Origin: Mycobacterium genavense ATCC 51234
GTDB lineage: Bacteria; Actinomycetota; Actinomycetes; Mycobacteriales; Mycobacteriaceae
DNA length: 64,000 bases
Reading direction: 5' to 3'
NCBI RefSeq assembly: GCF_000526915.1
Contig: NZ_JAGZ01000015.1
Coordinates: 1-64,000, forward strand
The notes beneath the pieces were generated by a model that searched no databases, was not told where the DNA came from, and saw nothing but the letters and a program-made list of their open reading frames with translations. Below are positions 38,946-48,424 of this stretch, piece after piece. Positions within the stretch are counted from its first letter, which is position 1, and every line of letters begins with the position of its first letter. The translations under genes were made by a program, and so were the position numbers.

Positions 38946-40057
38946 ATGATTCGAACGGCCATAGTCGGCCTGGGGAAAATGGGGTTGTCGCACCTGGCGA
39001 TACTTCGGACCCACCCGGACCTCGACGTGGTTGGTATCTGCGATTCGACGGGCTATGTGCGTGACGTCCTCGCCAAGTACACCGGCCTGTCGTGCTACGA
39101 CGACTTCGATCGGATGCTGGCGCAGACCAAGCCCGACGTGGTGGTCGTCGCGGTGCCGTCCCGGCTGCACGCGTCGATCCTCGAGAAGGCGCTGACGGCC
39201 GGGGCGCACGTCTTCTGCGAGAAGCCGTTCGTCCTCGAGGTGCCCGACGGTGAGCGCTTGGTGGCCTTGGCCGAACGCGGTCGACTCGTGACCCAGGTCG
39301 GCTACCACTGCTGCTTTGTGAGGGCGTTCCAGGAGGCGGCGCGGATCGTCGCGTCGGGCGCGCTCGGGCGCGTGCACCACGTGCGCGCGGAGGCCTACGG
39401 GCTGGTTGTGCTGCGGGACAAGGGAAGCACGTGGCGCGGGTGAAGTCCGAAGGCGGCGGGACTCTGTACGACTATGCGTGCCACGCCATCAATCTGGTGA
39501 ATTTCATTGCCGGGGTGCCCGATTCGGTCGACGGCGTGGTGCGCCACAGCGTTTTCTCCCGTGACGTCGACGACGAGGTTTATTGCACATTGCGCTATGC
39601 CGACGGCGCAACCGGCCAACTGTGCGTGAACTGGAGCGACGAGAGCTTCCGCAAGATGTCGACGAAGGTGTCGGTGTGGGGAACCAACGGCCGCGTCATC
39701 GCCGATCGGCAGGAGTGTCAGATCTATCTGCGCGCGGCGCACCCCGGGCTCCCCGAGTTCGATCCGGGTTGGACGATCCGATACACGACAGACCTCACCG
39801 AGGAAGTCTGGTATTACCTTCGCGGCGAGGAGTATTCGGCCCAGATCAACTATTTCGCCGAGAGCGTGCGCAAGAACCGGCTGGATGGGGAGAACACATT
39901 TCGGTCCGCGCTCGACGTCGATCGGGTGGTGGGCATGATCACCGGCGCCGCACTGGTCGCCCGCCCCGCGCCGCCCCCGCGACCGGCACGGCGTGGCTCG
40001 CCGGGCCGCCGCCTGGTCGCGCGCATCAAAAGTCTCATCACCTCGAAGGCATCGTGA
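38946..40057 (+). pseudogene. Gfo/Idh/MocA-family sugar oxidoreductase, frameshifted
   Basis: ATG 38946 starts an NAD-binding domain MIRTAIVGLGKMGLSHLAIL with DVVVVAVPSRLHASI and the catalytic-type motif VFCEKPFVLEVPDGE. The frame ends at TGA after STWRG (39431-39433). The continuation VKSEGGGTLYDYACHAINLV to the stop at 40057 is in the next frame. Loss of one G from a run of four at 39429-39431 explains it. The intact enzyme would be about 371 residues and would oxidise or reduce a nucleotide-linked or free sugar, fitting a polysaccharide locus. Confidence 0.82.
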
Positions 40058-40059
40058 CC

Positions 40060-40954
40060 ATGGACCGAGTCCTGTTCGGAGACAACCAATTCTTCGGCGT
40101 CAACCACATGTCCGAGGAGAAGGCGCGCGCAGGCGATCCGTTTCCAGCACCTCCCGACCGTGCTGGCCACGCTCGACGCCGCCGTATCAGGAGGGCATCC
40201 GCACGTTCGTCTGCACCACCCATGATCGGGTCGGCGAGATCTGTGATCATTTCCGGGCCAACCGGGCGCGGTACCCCGACTACGTCTTCTACCCGTGATG
40301 CCGTATGCGCACAAGTACGCGAACGCCGTGACCGAGTTCGGGATCGTCGACGCGCTGCGCAGGTTTCTGCCGGACACCGGGGCGGTCAGGTCGATGTTCA
40401 AGGGCGGCGTCGCCCTCGCCGGCAAGGACATCGAGCCGGTCATGCAGCTGATGGTCGATGCCGAGATGAAAATGTTCGCCGGGCTTTCCACGCCGATCAT
40501 CTTCGTTCAGAACGTCGTCACCGACTTACTGCTCGGCCTCGGAATGGAAGAGGCCTTTCAGTTTTTTGCCGACCACGTGCAGCGCAGGTACCACGCCGAA
40601 CCGGGTTTCATCACGATGAACCTGCCACGCCTACTCGATGTGCTGGAGCGGCAAGGGATCGAGAATCCGATCGTCTGCACCAATTTCAACAAGATCGGCT
40701 TCCGGATGTGCGGCGGCACAGGCCTTTACGAGCAGGCGATCCGCGAACGCCAATGCCGGGTGATCGCGATGTCGGTGTTGGCTTCGGGTGCGATACCGCC
40801 GCGCGAGGCGATCGACTACGTGTGCGCACAACCGCAGATCCAGTCGATCGTGTTCGGCGCGTCCAACCGCGCGAACATCCGCGAGACGAAGTCGCTCATC
40901 GACGAGCGCTGGCAGGCGCGTGGCCCGGCGCAACCGCAGGCTTCCGGCGGCTGA
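40060..40954 (+). pseudogene. Aldo/keto-reductase-like TIM-barrel protein, multiply frameshifted
   Basis: ATG 40060 gives MDRVLFGDNQFFGVNHMSEE. Frame changes near 40130, 40190 and 40297 separate the pieces AIRFQHLPTVLATLDAA, YQEGIRTFVCTTHDRVGEI and MPYAHKYANAVTEFGIVDAL. The last 219 codons are open and end IQSIVFGASNRANIRETKSL, an aldo/keto-reductase-like closing helix. I do not recognise the precise family. It sits 2 bp after the Gfo/Idh gene, so they were one operon. The final residues PAQPQASGG copy the ksgA end, part of the flanking direct repeat. Confidence 0.65.
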
Positions 40955-40956
40955 CC
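40924..40956 (+). repeat. Right copy of the imperfect 33-bp direct repeat
   Basis: Matches 38023-38055 in 30 of 33 positions, including CAACCGCAGGCTTCC and the stop codon context CTGACC. It closes the accessory block directly upstream of ispE. Confidence 0.8.
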
Positions 40957-41032
40957 CGGGCGTCGTTGCGTGTCGTTGGCGCGCCGCGGCGTTAGTCTGC
41001 TGCGGTGACGGTGGCTGGCTGGGTGACTGGAA

Positions 41033-41986
41033 ATGTCTGACGGCAACACCGCTGCACAGTGGGTGCCCACCGGGTCTGTCACCGTTCGCGTGCCCGGAAA
41101 GGTCAACCTGTACCTCGCCGTCGGCGACCGCCGGGACGACGGCTATCATGAGCTGACGACGGTGTTTCAGGCCGTCTCGCTGCTCGACGAGCTGACGGTG
41201 CGCAACGCCGATGTGTTGTCGCTCGAACTCGTCGGCGAGGGTGCCGACACGCTGCCCACCGACGAACGCAACCTGGCGTGGCAGGCCGCCGAGCTGATGG
41301 CCGAACACGTCGGCCGCGCGCCGGACGTGTCGATCATGATCGACAAGTCCATCCCGGTCGCCGGCGGCATGGCCGGCGGTAGTGCGGATGCCGCGGCGGT
41401 GCTGGTCGCGATCAACTCGCTGTGGGACCTCAACGTGCCGCGCCGCGATCTGCGCATGCTGGCCGCGCGGCTGGGCAGCGACGTGCCGTTCGCCCTGCAC
41501 GGCGGGACGGCGCTGGGCACCGGGCGGGGCGAGGAGTTGGCCACGGTGCTGTCGCGCAACACCTTCCACTGGGTGCTGGCCTTCGCCGACGGCGGGCTGC
41601 TGACCCGCAAGGTGTTCGGCGAGCTGGATCGGCTCAGAAAAGCCGCGGACCCGGCGCGGCTCGCCGGGCCGGGTCCGGTGCTGGCCGCGCTCAGCGCCGG
41701 TGATCCCGAGCAATTGGCGCCACTGCTGGGCAACGAATTGCAGGAGGCCGCGGTCAGCCTGGATCCCACGCTGCGGTGCACCCTGCAAGCCGGCGAGGAC
41801 GCGGGCGCGTTGGCCGGCATCGTGTCCGGATCGGGCCCGACGTGCGCGTTTCTGTGCACGTCGGGACCGGCGGCGGTCGACGTCGGCACCCAGCTGTCCG
41901 GGGCTGGCGTGTGCCGCACGGTGCGGGTCGCCAGCGGTCCGGTGTCGGGTGCCCGCGTGGTCCCGACGCCGATGACTGACGACTAA
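41033..41986 (+). CDS. ispE: 4-diphosphocytidyl-2-C-methyl-D-erythritol kinase
   Basis: A 317-residue GHMP kinase of the non-mevalonate isoprenoid pathway; it phosphorylates CDP-ME with ATP. Motifs are [20 protein letters not shown], the ATP loop [20 protein letters not shown], and [15 protein letters not shown] 41033 gives an N-terminus slightly longer than the M. tuberculosis protein (306 residues); GTG 41061 is near that start. In M. tuberculosis it follows ksgA directly in the rpfB operon; here the 2.9-kb insert separates them, so it may depend on its own promoter. Confidence 0.93.
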   Translation: MSDGNTAAQWVPTGSVTVRVPGKVNLYLAVGDRRDDGYHELTTVFQAVSLLDELTVRNADVLSLELVGEGADTLPTDERNLAWQAAELMAEHVGRAPDVSIMIDKSIPVAGGMAGGSADAAAVLVAINSLWDLNVPRRDLRMLAARLGSDVPFALHGGTALGTGRGEELATVLSRNTFHWVLAFADGGLLTRKVFGELDRLRKAADPARLAGPGPVLAALSAGDPEQLAPLLGNELQEAAVSLDPTLRCTLQAGEDAGALAGIVSGSGPTCAFLCTSGPAAVDVGTQLSGAGVCRTVRVASGPVSGARVVPTPMTDD

Positions 41987-42032
41987 ACAACCTGTGAAAT
42001 CCGACTCAAATCGTCGAAATGGTGGGTTATTA

Positions 42033-42051
42033 CTTAAGAGGAGTTTAAGAT
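42033..42051 (+). promoter_or_regulatory. Candidate promoter with inverted repeat upstream of pks16
   Basis: CTTAA at 42033-42037 and TTAAG at 42045-42049 form an inverted repeat that merges into TAAGAT (42046-42051), a good -10 box. GTG 42060 follows at leaderless distance. The segment is AT-rich in GC-rich surroundings. Confidence 0.4.
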
Positions 42052-42059
42052 AACTCGCG

Positions 42060-42282
42060 GTGACGACCATCGATCAGCTCGAGCATCCGGGTTGGTCGCC
42101 CGCCGGCAGTCGCGGCGGACGGCCGATTCATCGATGCCGGTCCGGGCGGACGGGCCGGGGTCGTCGTACTGGTCAGGCAACCGGACACGAGGTTGCTGAC
42201 CGACCACTATTTCGAGATCGAACTGCTCCCCAACTGTGCTCGCGCGCCTGCTGCAAAGTGTTGCCCGGCGAGCGGAACATGA
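42060..42282 (+). pseudogene. Possible remnant of a small gene at the Rv1012 position
   Basis: This lies in the 339-bp gap between ispE and pks16. GTG 42060, at leaderless distance from a -10 box, reads TTIDQLEHPGW. After about 12 codons the plausible coding frame moves to [40 protein letters not shown] and on to TGA at 42280. The frame-two segment looks protein-like. M. tuberculosis has a small unknown gene, Rv1012, in this gap, but I cannot compare sequences. It may equally be non-coding leader sequence. Confidence 0.3.
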
Positions 42283-42325
42283 AAACCCGGGTTTTGGGGA
42301 AAGCGCCGGAACCGAGGAGGTTTGC

Positions 42326-43963
42326 GTGAGCAGGTTTACCGAGAAGATGTTCCACAACGCCCGCGTCTCGAAGAAGGGCATGGTCACCGGTGAACCCCAC
42401 GAGCCTGTTCGCCACACCTGGGGCGAGGTCCACGAGCGCGCGCGCCGCATCGCGGGCGGCCTGGCCGCCGCGGGCATCGGCCTCGGTGACGCCGTCGGCG
42501 TGCTCGCCGGCTACCCGGTAGAGATCGCCCCGACCGCGCAGGGCCTGTGGATGCGGGGTGCCAGCCTGACCATGCTGCACCAGCCCACCCCGCGCACGGA
42601 TCTGGCCGTGTGGGCCGAGGACACCATGAACGTCATCGGCATGATCGAGGCCCAGGTCGTCATCGTCTCCGAGCCCTTCCTGGCCGCGATCCCGGTGTTG
42701 GAAGAAAAGGGCATCAAGGTCCTCACGGTCACCGACCTGCTGGCGTCGGAACCGGTCGACCCCATCGAGGTCGGCGAGGACGATCTGGCGCTGATGCAGC
42801 TGACGAGCGGCTCGACGGGCTCGCCGAAGGCCGTCCAGATCACCCACCGCAACATCTATTCCAACGCCGAGGCGATGTTCATCGGCGCGCAGTACGACAT
42901 CGACAAAGACGTGATGGTCAGCTGGCTGCCATGCTTCCACGACATGGGCATGGTCGGCTTCCTGACCATTCCGATGTACTTCGGCGCCGAGCTGGTCAAG
43001 GTCACCCCGATGGACTTCCTGCGCGACGCGCTGCTGTGGGCCAAGCTGATCGACAAGTACCGGGGCACCATGACCGCGGCGCCGAACTTCGCCTACGCGC
43101 TGCTGGCCAAGCGGCTGCGCCGCCAGGCCAAGCCCGGCGACTTCGACCTGTCGACGCTGCGCTTCGCGCTGTCCGGTGCCGAGCCCGTCGAGCCCGCCGA
43201 CGTCGAGGACCTGCTGGACGCCGGTAAGCCGTTCGGCCTGAAGTCCTCGGCGATCCTACCGGCCTACGGGATGGCCGAGACGACGCTGGCGGTGTCGTTC
43301 TCGGAGTGCAACGCCGGTCTGGTCGTCGACGAGGTGGACGCCGACCTGCTGGCCGCGCTGCGCCGCGCCGTGCCCGCGACCAAGGGCAACACCCGCCGGC
43401 TGGCCACGCTCGGCCCGCTGCTGAAGGACCTCGAGGCCCGCATCATCGACGAGCAGGGCAACGTGATGGCCCCGCGCGGCGTCGGCGTCATCGAGCTGCG
43501 CGGCGAGTCGCTGACCCCGGGCTACCTGACGATGGGCGGTTTCATCTCGGCCCAGGACGAGCACGGCTGGTATGACACCGGCGACCTCGGCTATATGACC
43601 GAAGAGGGCCACATCGTGGTCTGCGGTCGCGTCAAGGACGTCATCATCATGGCCGGCCGCAACATCTACCCGACCGACATCGAGCGGGCCGCCTGCCGCG
43701 TCGAGGGTGTGCGCCCCGGCTGCGCCGTGGCGGTTCGCCTGGACGCCGGCCACTCGCGCGAGACGTTCGCCGTCGCGGTGGAGTCCAACGCCTTCGGCGA
43801 CCCGGCCGAGGTGCGCCGGATGGAACACGAGGTCGCCCGCGAGGTGCTCAAAGAGGTCGACATGCGGCCCCGCAACGTCGTGGTGCTCGGGCCCGGGACG
43901 ATCCCGAAGACACCGTCGGGCAAGCTGCGTCGCTCCAACTCCGTCACCCTGGTCACCCGGTAG
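42326..43963 (+). CDS. pks16: Fatty-acyl-AMP ligase-like adenylating enzyme (Rv1013, Pks16)
   Basis: A 545-residue acyl-adenylating enzyme despite the polyketide-synthase name. The AMP-binding core is [18 protein letters not shown], with [51 protein letters not shown] and the C-terminal Lys motif TPSGKLRRS. It activates a fatty acid as acyl-AMP for CoA or a carrier protein. GAGGAGG lies 5 nt before GTG 42326, fixing the start. Intact; the acyl substrate is unknown. Confidence 0.9.
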   Translation: MSRFTEKMFHNARVSKKGMVTGEPHEPVRHTWGEVHERARRIAGGLAAAGIGLGDAVGVLAGYPVEIAPTAQGLWMRGASLTMLHQPTPRTDLAVWAEDTMNVIGMIEAQVVIVSEPFLAAIPVLEEKGIKVLTVTDLLASEPVDPIEVGEDDLALMQLTSGSTGSPKAVQITHRNIYSNAEAMFIGAQYDIDKDVMVSWLPCFHDMGMVGFLTIPMYFGAELVKVTPMDFLRDALLWAKLIDKYRGTMTAAPNFAYALLAKRLRRQAKPGDFDLSTLRFALSGAEPVEPADVEDLLDAGKPFGLKSSAILPAYGMAETTLAVSFSECNAGLVVDEVDADLLAALRRAVPATKGNTRRLATLGPLLKDLEARIIDEQGNVMAPRGVGVIELRGESLTPGYLTMGGFISAQDEHGWYDTGDLGYMTEEGHIVVCGRVKDVIIMAGRNIYPTDIERAACRVEGVRPGCAVAVRLDAGHSRETFAVAVESNAFGDPAEVRRMEHEVAREVLKEVDMRPRNVVVLGPGTIPKTPSGKLRRSNSVTLVTR

Positions 43964-44039
43964 CTCGTTCACGCCGCGGGTGTGTGCTGACGGCGCCCCG
44001 GACGCACACGGGAAGCCCTGGACGCACACCCGACGCGAA

Positions 44040-44615
44040 TTACCAGGCGTGCACGCGATTCTGCGCGGGCTCTAGCCCCAGTTCGATCAGCAGCTCGGTG
44101 GCGTCGGCCGCCTGCTCGCAGATCGTGGGAACCACCGGCCGCTCCGCGGCGGTGAAGGTCTCCAGCACGAACGCCGCCGGGTCTTTGCGTCCGGGCGGAC
44201 GCCCGATGCCGATGCGCACCCGCTGAAAGTCCTTGGTGCCCAGCGCCGAGGCCACCGAACGCAGCCCGTTGTGGCCGCCTTCACCGCCGCCGAGCTTGAG
44301 CCGGATACGACCGAAGTCGAGGTCGAGTTCGTCGTGCACGACGATGATGTCGGCCGGCGGCACGGAGTAGAACTTCGCCAGCGGGCCGACCTGGCGACCG
44401 GACTCGTTCATGAAGCAGCGCGGCTTGGCCACCAGCACCGAATGCCCGGCGAGCCGGCCGCTGACCACTTCGGCGCCGGAACGCTTGTGCACCTTGAACT
44501 TTGCGCCCAGGCGTGCGGCGAGCAGGTCGGCGACCATGAACCCGAGGTTGTGCCGGGTGCGGGCGTAGTTGTCTCCGGGATTGCCCAGGCCGACCACGAG
44601 AAGCGGTTCGGCCAC
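44040..44615 (-). CDS. pth: Peptidyl-tRNA hydrolase
   Basis: A 191-residue enzyme that frees tRNA from stalled peptidyl-tRNA. Motifs are [20 protein letters not shown] (catalytic His), [23 protein letters not shown] and [12 protein letters not shown]. It matches Rv1014c and is 12 bp downstream of rplY, in the order seen in most actinobacteria. The 76-bp gap to pks16 contains several GCACAC/GTGTG elements that could form a hairpin between the convergent genes, but no T-run follows. Confidence 0.95.
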   Translation of the reverse strand: MAEPLLVVGLGNPGDNYARTRHNLGFMVADLLAARLGAKFKVHKRSGAEVVSGRLAGHSVLVAKPRCFMNESGRQVGPLAKFYSVPPADIIVVHDELDLDFGRIRLKLGGGEGGHNGLRSVASALGTKDFQRVRIGIGRPPGRKDPAAFVLETFTAAERPVVPTICEQAADATELLIELGLEPAQNRVHAW

Positions 44616-44627
44616 GTCGCCGGCCGC

Positions 44628-45290
44628 CTACTCGGACGCTTCTTCGGAGGCCTCGGCCTCGCCGGCCGCTTCCTCCGCCGCGGCTTCCGCGCCCTCGGCG
44701 GTCTCGCCGGCGCCCTCTTCCTCGAGGTCGGCGGCGGTCGGTGCGTTGACGACATTGACCACCAGCATCTCCGGGTCGGAGATCAGGTTGACGCCCGACG
44801 GCAGCGGGATCTGTCCGGCGGTGAACTGGGTGCCGGGCTCGGCGTCCTCGACCGACACCGTCAACTGCTCGGGAATCGACAGCGCCTCGGCCTCGATCTC
44901 GATGGTGTTGGTCTCCTGGGTCACCAGGGTGTCCGGGCCGGCCTCGCCCTCGATGACGACGGCGACCTCGACGACGACCTTCTCACCGCGACGCACCACC
45001 AGCAGGTCGGCGTGCTGGATGTTGCGCCGGATCGGGTGGATGTCCAGCGCCTTGGTCAGCGCCAGTTGTTCTTTGCCCTCGATGTCGAGGGTCAGCACCG
45101 CGTTGGTGCCGGAGTGCCGCAGCACGGCCGCGAACTCATGCCCCGGCAGTTCCAGGTGTTGCGGGTCGGTGCCGTGGCCGTAGAGGACGGCGGGAATCTT
45201 GCCGTCGCGGCGGGCCCGGCGGGACGCGCCCTTGCCCGTCTGGCCACGCACCGTGACCCTGAGTTGGTTGACCGAAGATTTCTTGGCCAT
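44628..45290 (-). CDS. rplY: 50S ribosomal protein L25, CTC form
   Basis: A 220-residue long-form L25/Ctc protein. The N-terminal 5S rRNA-binding domain contains [17 protein letters not shown] and [17 protein letters not shown]. The TL5-type C-terminal beta domain contains [14 protein letters not shown] and [15 protein letters not shown]. The last 35 or so residues are an Ala/Glu-rich tail, common in mycobacterial L25. ATG 45290 follows GGGAGCGAC. It corresponds to Rv1015c. Confidence 0.95.
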   Translation of the reverse strand: MAKKSSVNQLRVTVRGQTGKGASRRARRDGKIPAVLYGHGTDPQHLELPGHEFAAVLRHSGTNAVLTLDIEGKEQLALTKALDIHPIRRNIQHADLLVVRRGEKVVVEVAVVIEGEAGPDTLVTQETNTIEIEAEALSIPEQLTVSVEDAEPGTQFTAGQIPLPSGVNLISDPEMLVVNVVNAPTAADLEEEGAGETAEGAEAAAEEAAGEAEASEEASE

Positions 45291-45432
45291 CGTGTCGCTC
45301 CCGTGTGCTGAAGTACCTAGGTGTCCAGGCACGGCCAGGGTCGCGACATATGTCGGTCTCCGTCGATAACGGTGCTGGCTATCCGCCTGCCACCCTCGCC
45401 GTGACGCCCGGCCAGGGTAGCGCATCGGCACC

Positions 45433-46302
45433 TCAGAGCGGAAATTTGACGCCGGTGAGCTGCTCGGACAGCTCCCAGAGCGCGGTCGCGGTGGTCGGAT
45501 CCTGGGCGTGCCGGCTGCGGCTGACGGGTTGGGTTCGGCCGATCCAGCCGAATTTGGGGCCGATGAAGGTGTCGCCGGGCAGATCCTGCGAAGCGGCGTA
45601 CAGCGTTTGCCGCGCACCGAAATCGGCGCTGGTGGCGACCACCCGGGTGGTGGCCGACATCAGCGCGTCGCCCAACTTGCGGCCGGTGGCACCCTGCAGA
45701 TTGGTGTGCGAGTAGCCGGGGTGGACCGCTATCGAGCGCAGCGGCGATCCGGCCAGCCGCAGCCGGCGCTGCAGCTCGCTGGTGAACAGCAGGTTGGCCA
45801 GCTTCGATTGGCTGTAGGCCAGCCAGGCCGAGTAGCGCCGGTTCTTCCAGTTGATGTCGTCGAGGTCGATCCGGCCGGGCCAGTGCGCCATCGACGTCAG
45901 CGTCACCACTCGGCCGGTGAGCTTGGGAAGCAGCAGGTTGGTCAGCGCGAAGTGACCGAAGTGGTTGGTGCCCATCTGGCCCTCGAAGCCGTCGGCGGTC
46001 AGCGCGAACGGGGCGGCCATGATGCCGGCGTTGTTGATCAGCACGTCGGCCTTGTCGACCTGTTCGGCGAACAGGTGGATCGATGTCAGAGCCTGCAGGT
46101 CGAGTTGGCGCACCTCGACCTGGCCACGCATGTCGCGAGCGGCCTTCTCTCCCTTGCGCGGGTCGCGGACGGCCATGATGACCGTCGCGCCGACTCGGGC
46201 CAGCTCGCGGGCGGTGATGGCGCCCAGCCCACTGTTGGCGCCCGTGACGATCACGGTGCGCCCGGCGAATGACGGGAGATCGGCGGCGGTCCAGTCGGTC
46301 AT
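45433..46302 (-). CDS. Short-chain dehydrogenase/reductase
   Basis: A 289-residue SDR enzyme with cofactor motif [33 protein letters not shown], and catalytic Tyr/Lys in [11 protein letters not shown]. It resembles the atypical retinol-dehydrogenase-like SDRs common in mycobacteria. The substrate is unknown. It lies between rplY and lpqT, which are neighbours in M. tuberculosis, so it is an insertion relative to that genome or a loss there. No sign of foreign composition and no frameshift. Confidence 0.88.
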   Translation of the reverse strand: MTDWTAADLPSFAGRTVIVTGANSGLGAITARELARVGATVIMAVRDPRKGEKAARDMRGQVEVRQLDLQALTSIHLFAEQVDKADVLINNAGIMAAPFALTADGFEGQMGTNHFGHFALTNLLLPKLTGRVVTLTSMAHWPGRIDLDDINWKNRRYSAWLAYSQSKLANLLFTSELQRRLRLAGSPLRSIAVHPGYSHTNLQGATGRKLGDALMSATTRVVATSADFGARQTLYAASQDLPGDTFIGPKFGWIGRTQPVSRSRHAQDPTTATALWELSEQLTGVKFPL

Positions 46303-46357
46303 GACTGATAACCCTAGTGAACTACCGCATCGACAGCGCCGCCGTGGGGCACCGGCG

Positions 46358-46999
46358 CTATTTAGCCGCGACGACGAACCCGTGGATGATCATGTCGATG
46401 TCGGACGACTGCGCGGCGGCCTGGTCGGCCAGACCGGCGACGGTGAGCTGGACGAAGTAGCGCTGCCTGGCCGGCGGCGACCCGGTCGGCAGCACGATCC
46501 GGTTCCAACTGTGCAGTCGGGTGCCGTTGTCGCCGTTGTAGCTGCCCTGGATCATCGCCGACGGAAACCCGTTGTAGGGCGCCAACGACGAGTCCAATTG
46601 CTTGAAGTTCTCGAACAATTGGGCATCGTCGTTGCCGTGCTTGATGACTTGTGCCGGGTCGAAGTCGCCGTTGAGGGCGAACACCACCAGACGCGCGGTC
46701 GGATACTTCTTGTCCTTGGCCAGGATCACCGTCTCGGGCGCGATGTGCGGATCGGTGAACGGCGACCAGCCCGGGGGTGTCGGTATGGACACCGTCAGAT
46801 CGGTCAGGGCGCTCGGCGCCACCCGTTTGCCCGTCACGCCGATGCTGTTCAGATACTGCGACAGCGGGACGGGCTTGTCGACCGTGGTGGTCGTCGTCGC
46901 CGTCGAACTCGTCGTCCAAACCGTCGAGTAGTCAGGGCTTTTCGGTCCACAAGCGACAACGGTCATCGTCATCGCGGCGGTGACCGCGAGCCGTCTCAC
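46358..46999 (-). CDS. lpqT: Lipoprotein LpqT
   Basis: A 213-residue lipoprotein with signal sequence MRRLAVTAAMTMTVVACG (lipobox V-V-A-C), a Thr/Ser-rich linker (TTSSTATTTTTVDKPVPL), and the LpqN/LpqT domain (ISIPTPPGW-like segment VSIPTPPGWSPFTDP, YNGFPSAMIQGSYN, ADQAAAQSSDIDMI). These proteins have been linked to envelope and host interaction. It matches Rv1016c and overlaps the ArsC-like gene start by 4 bp. Confidence 0.88.
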   Translation of the reverse strand: MRRLAVTAAMTMTVVACGPKSPDYSTVWTTSSTATTTTTVDKPVPLSQYLNSIGVTGKRVAPSALTDLTVSIPTPPGWSPFTDPHIAPETVILAKDKKYPTARLVVFALNGDFDPAQVIKHGNDDAQLFENFKQLDSSLAPYNGFPSAMIQGSYNGDNGTRLHSWNRIVLPTGSPPARQRYFVQLTVAGLADQAAAQSSDIDMIIHGFVVAAK

Positions 47000-47340
47000 A
47001 GAATCTCGTGGACCGCGTCGATCGGACGGGCCAGCCGGGTGCCCTTCTCCGTCACGACGAACGGGCGTTCGATCCGGATCGGATGTTCGGCCATCGCGTC
47101 GAGCAGCTGATCGTTTGTCGCGTCGGCCAGTCCCAGTTCGGCATACAAGGATTCGCGCTTACACACCGCGGTGCGCACGTCGATACCCGCGTCGCGAATC
47201 ATCTTCACCAGCTCGGCGCGCGACGGCGGAGTCTTCAGATACTCGACGATCTCGGGTTCAAAACCGTTGTCCCGCAACAAGTCCAACGTCTTGCGGGAGG
47301 TACTGCAACGTGGGTTGTGGTAGATGACAGCTTCACCCAT
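46996..47340 (-). CDS. ArsC/Spx-family thioredoxin-fold reductase
   Basis: A 114-residue protein beginning MGEAVIYHNPRCSTSRKTLD. HNPxCxTSR is the ArsC active-site loop with the catalytic Cys. Later parts YLKTPPSRAELVKMI and PIRIERPFVVTEKGTRLARP keep the family Arg and the P-I-x-R-P pattern. It may be an arsenate reductase-like or general thiol reductase; no arsenite transporter or ArsR is adjacent. It sits tightly between prs and lpqT on the same strand (abutting the prs stop, ATGA overlap with lpqT), so it is cotranscribed. Confidence 0.85.
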   Translation of the reverse strand: MGEAVIYHNPRCSTSRKTLDLLRDNGFEPEIVEYLKTPPSRAELVKMIRDAGIDVRTAVCKRESLYAELGLADATNDQLLDAMAEHPIRIERPFVVTEKGTRLARPIDAVHEIL

Positions 47341-48321
47341 CTAGGCATCTCCATCGAATAGCCCTGTGACGGAACCATTTTCGAAGACGGCGCGAATGGT
47401 GCTGGCCAGCAGCGGTGCGATCGACAACACGGTGAGCTGTGGGAAACGCTTCTCCTCGCCGATCGGCAGCGTGTTGGTGACGATGACCTCGCGCGCGCCA
47501 CAGGCTGCCAGCCGTTCGGCGGCCGGCTCCGAGAGTACGCCGTGGGTCGCCGCGACGATCACGTCGCTGGCGCCGTCGGCACGCAACAGATTGACGGCGC
47601 CGGCGATCGTGCCGCCGGTGTCGATCATGTCGTCGATCAGCACACAGGTGCGGCCCTCGACCTCACCGACGACGCGGTTGGAGACGACCTGGTTGGGCAC
47701 CTTCGGGTCGCGGGTCTTGTGGATGAAGGCCAGTGGCACCCCGCCCAGTGCGTCGGCCCACTTCTCGGCGATGCGCACCCGGCCGGAGTCGGGGGAGACG
47801 ACGACCATGTTGCCACCCGCGTAGTTGTCCTTGATGTAGCCGGTGAGCAGGTTCTGGCCGCGCATGTGGTCGACGGGCCCGTCGAAGAAGCCCTGGATCT
47901 GGTCGGTGTGCAGGTCCACGGTGACGATCCGGTCGGCCCCGGCGGTCTTGAGCAGGTCGGCGACCAGCCGGGCCGAGATCGGCTCGCGGCCGCGGTGCTT
48001 CTTGTCCTGGCGCGCGTACGGGTAGAACGGCATGACGGCGGTGATCCGCTTGGCGCTGCCGCGCTTGAGCGCGTCGATCATGATCAGCTGTTCCATCAGC
48101 CAGTTGTTCACCGGCGCCGGATTGGATTGCAGGACGAACGCGTCGCACCCGCGCACCGATTCGTGGAACCGCACGAAGATCTCGCCGTTGGCAAACTCGC
48201 GCGCCGTCTGCGCGGTGACGTGGACGTCGAGTTCCTTGGCGACCTGCTCGGCCAGCTCGGGGTGCGCCCGGCCGGAGAACAGCATCAGGTTTTTGCGGTT
48301 GTCGGTCCAATCATGGCTCAC
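47341..48321 (-). CDS. prs: Ribose-phosphate pyrophosphokinase
   Basis: A 326-residue enzyme making PRPP from ribose 5-phosphate and ATP for nucleotide, histidine and arabinan (decaprenyl-phosphoryl-ribose) synthesis. Motifs are FSGRAHPELAEQVAKELDV, FYPYARQDKKHRGREPISAR, VVSPDSGRVRIAEKWA and the PRPP loop CVLIDDMIDTGGTIAG. GTG 48321 gives exactly the M. tuberculosis length. Equivalent to Rv1017c (prsA). Confidence 0.95.
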   Translation of the reverse strand: MSHDWTDNRKNLMLFSGRAHPELAEQVAKELDVHVTAQTAREFANGEIFVRFHESVRGCDAFVLQSNPAPVNNWLMEQLIMIDALKRGSAKRITAVMPFYPYARQDKKHRGREPISARLVADLLKTAGADRIVTVDLHTDQIQGFFDGPVDHMRGQNLLTGYIKDNYAGGNMVVVSPDSGRVRIAEKWADALGGVPLAFIHKTRDPKVPNQVVSNRVVGEVEGRTCVLIDDMIDTGGTIAGAVNLLRADGASDVIVAATHGVLSEPAAERLAACGAREVIVTNTLPIGEEKRFPQLTVLSIAPLLASTIRAVFENGSVTGLFDGDA

Positions 48322-48424
48322 CGTGCTGCCCCCGCCGTTCGGGATCGAAATTTGGAAAAGCCCATCGTACGTAGCGAATGGTACGGAAGGTTGGCCGGGT
48401 TGCCGGACACCAAATTCATGGTGT

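Noticed and set aside
43964-44039. GTGTG/GCACAC elements between pks16 and pth as a terminator
   Set aside because: Stem pairing is interrupted, several registers are possible and no T-tract follows; too weak to list.
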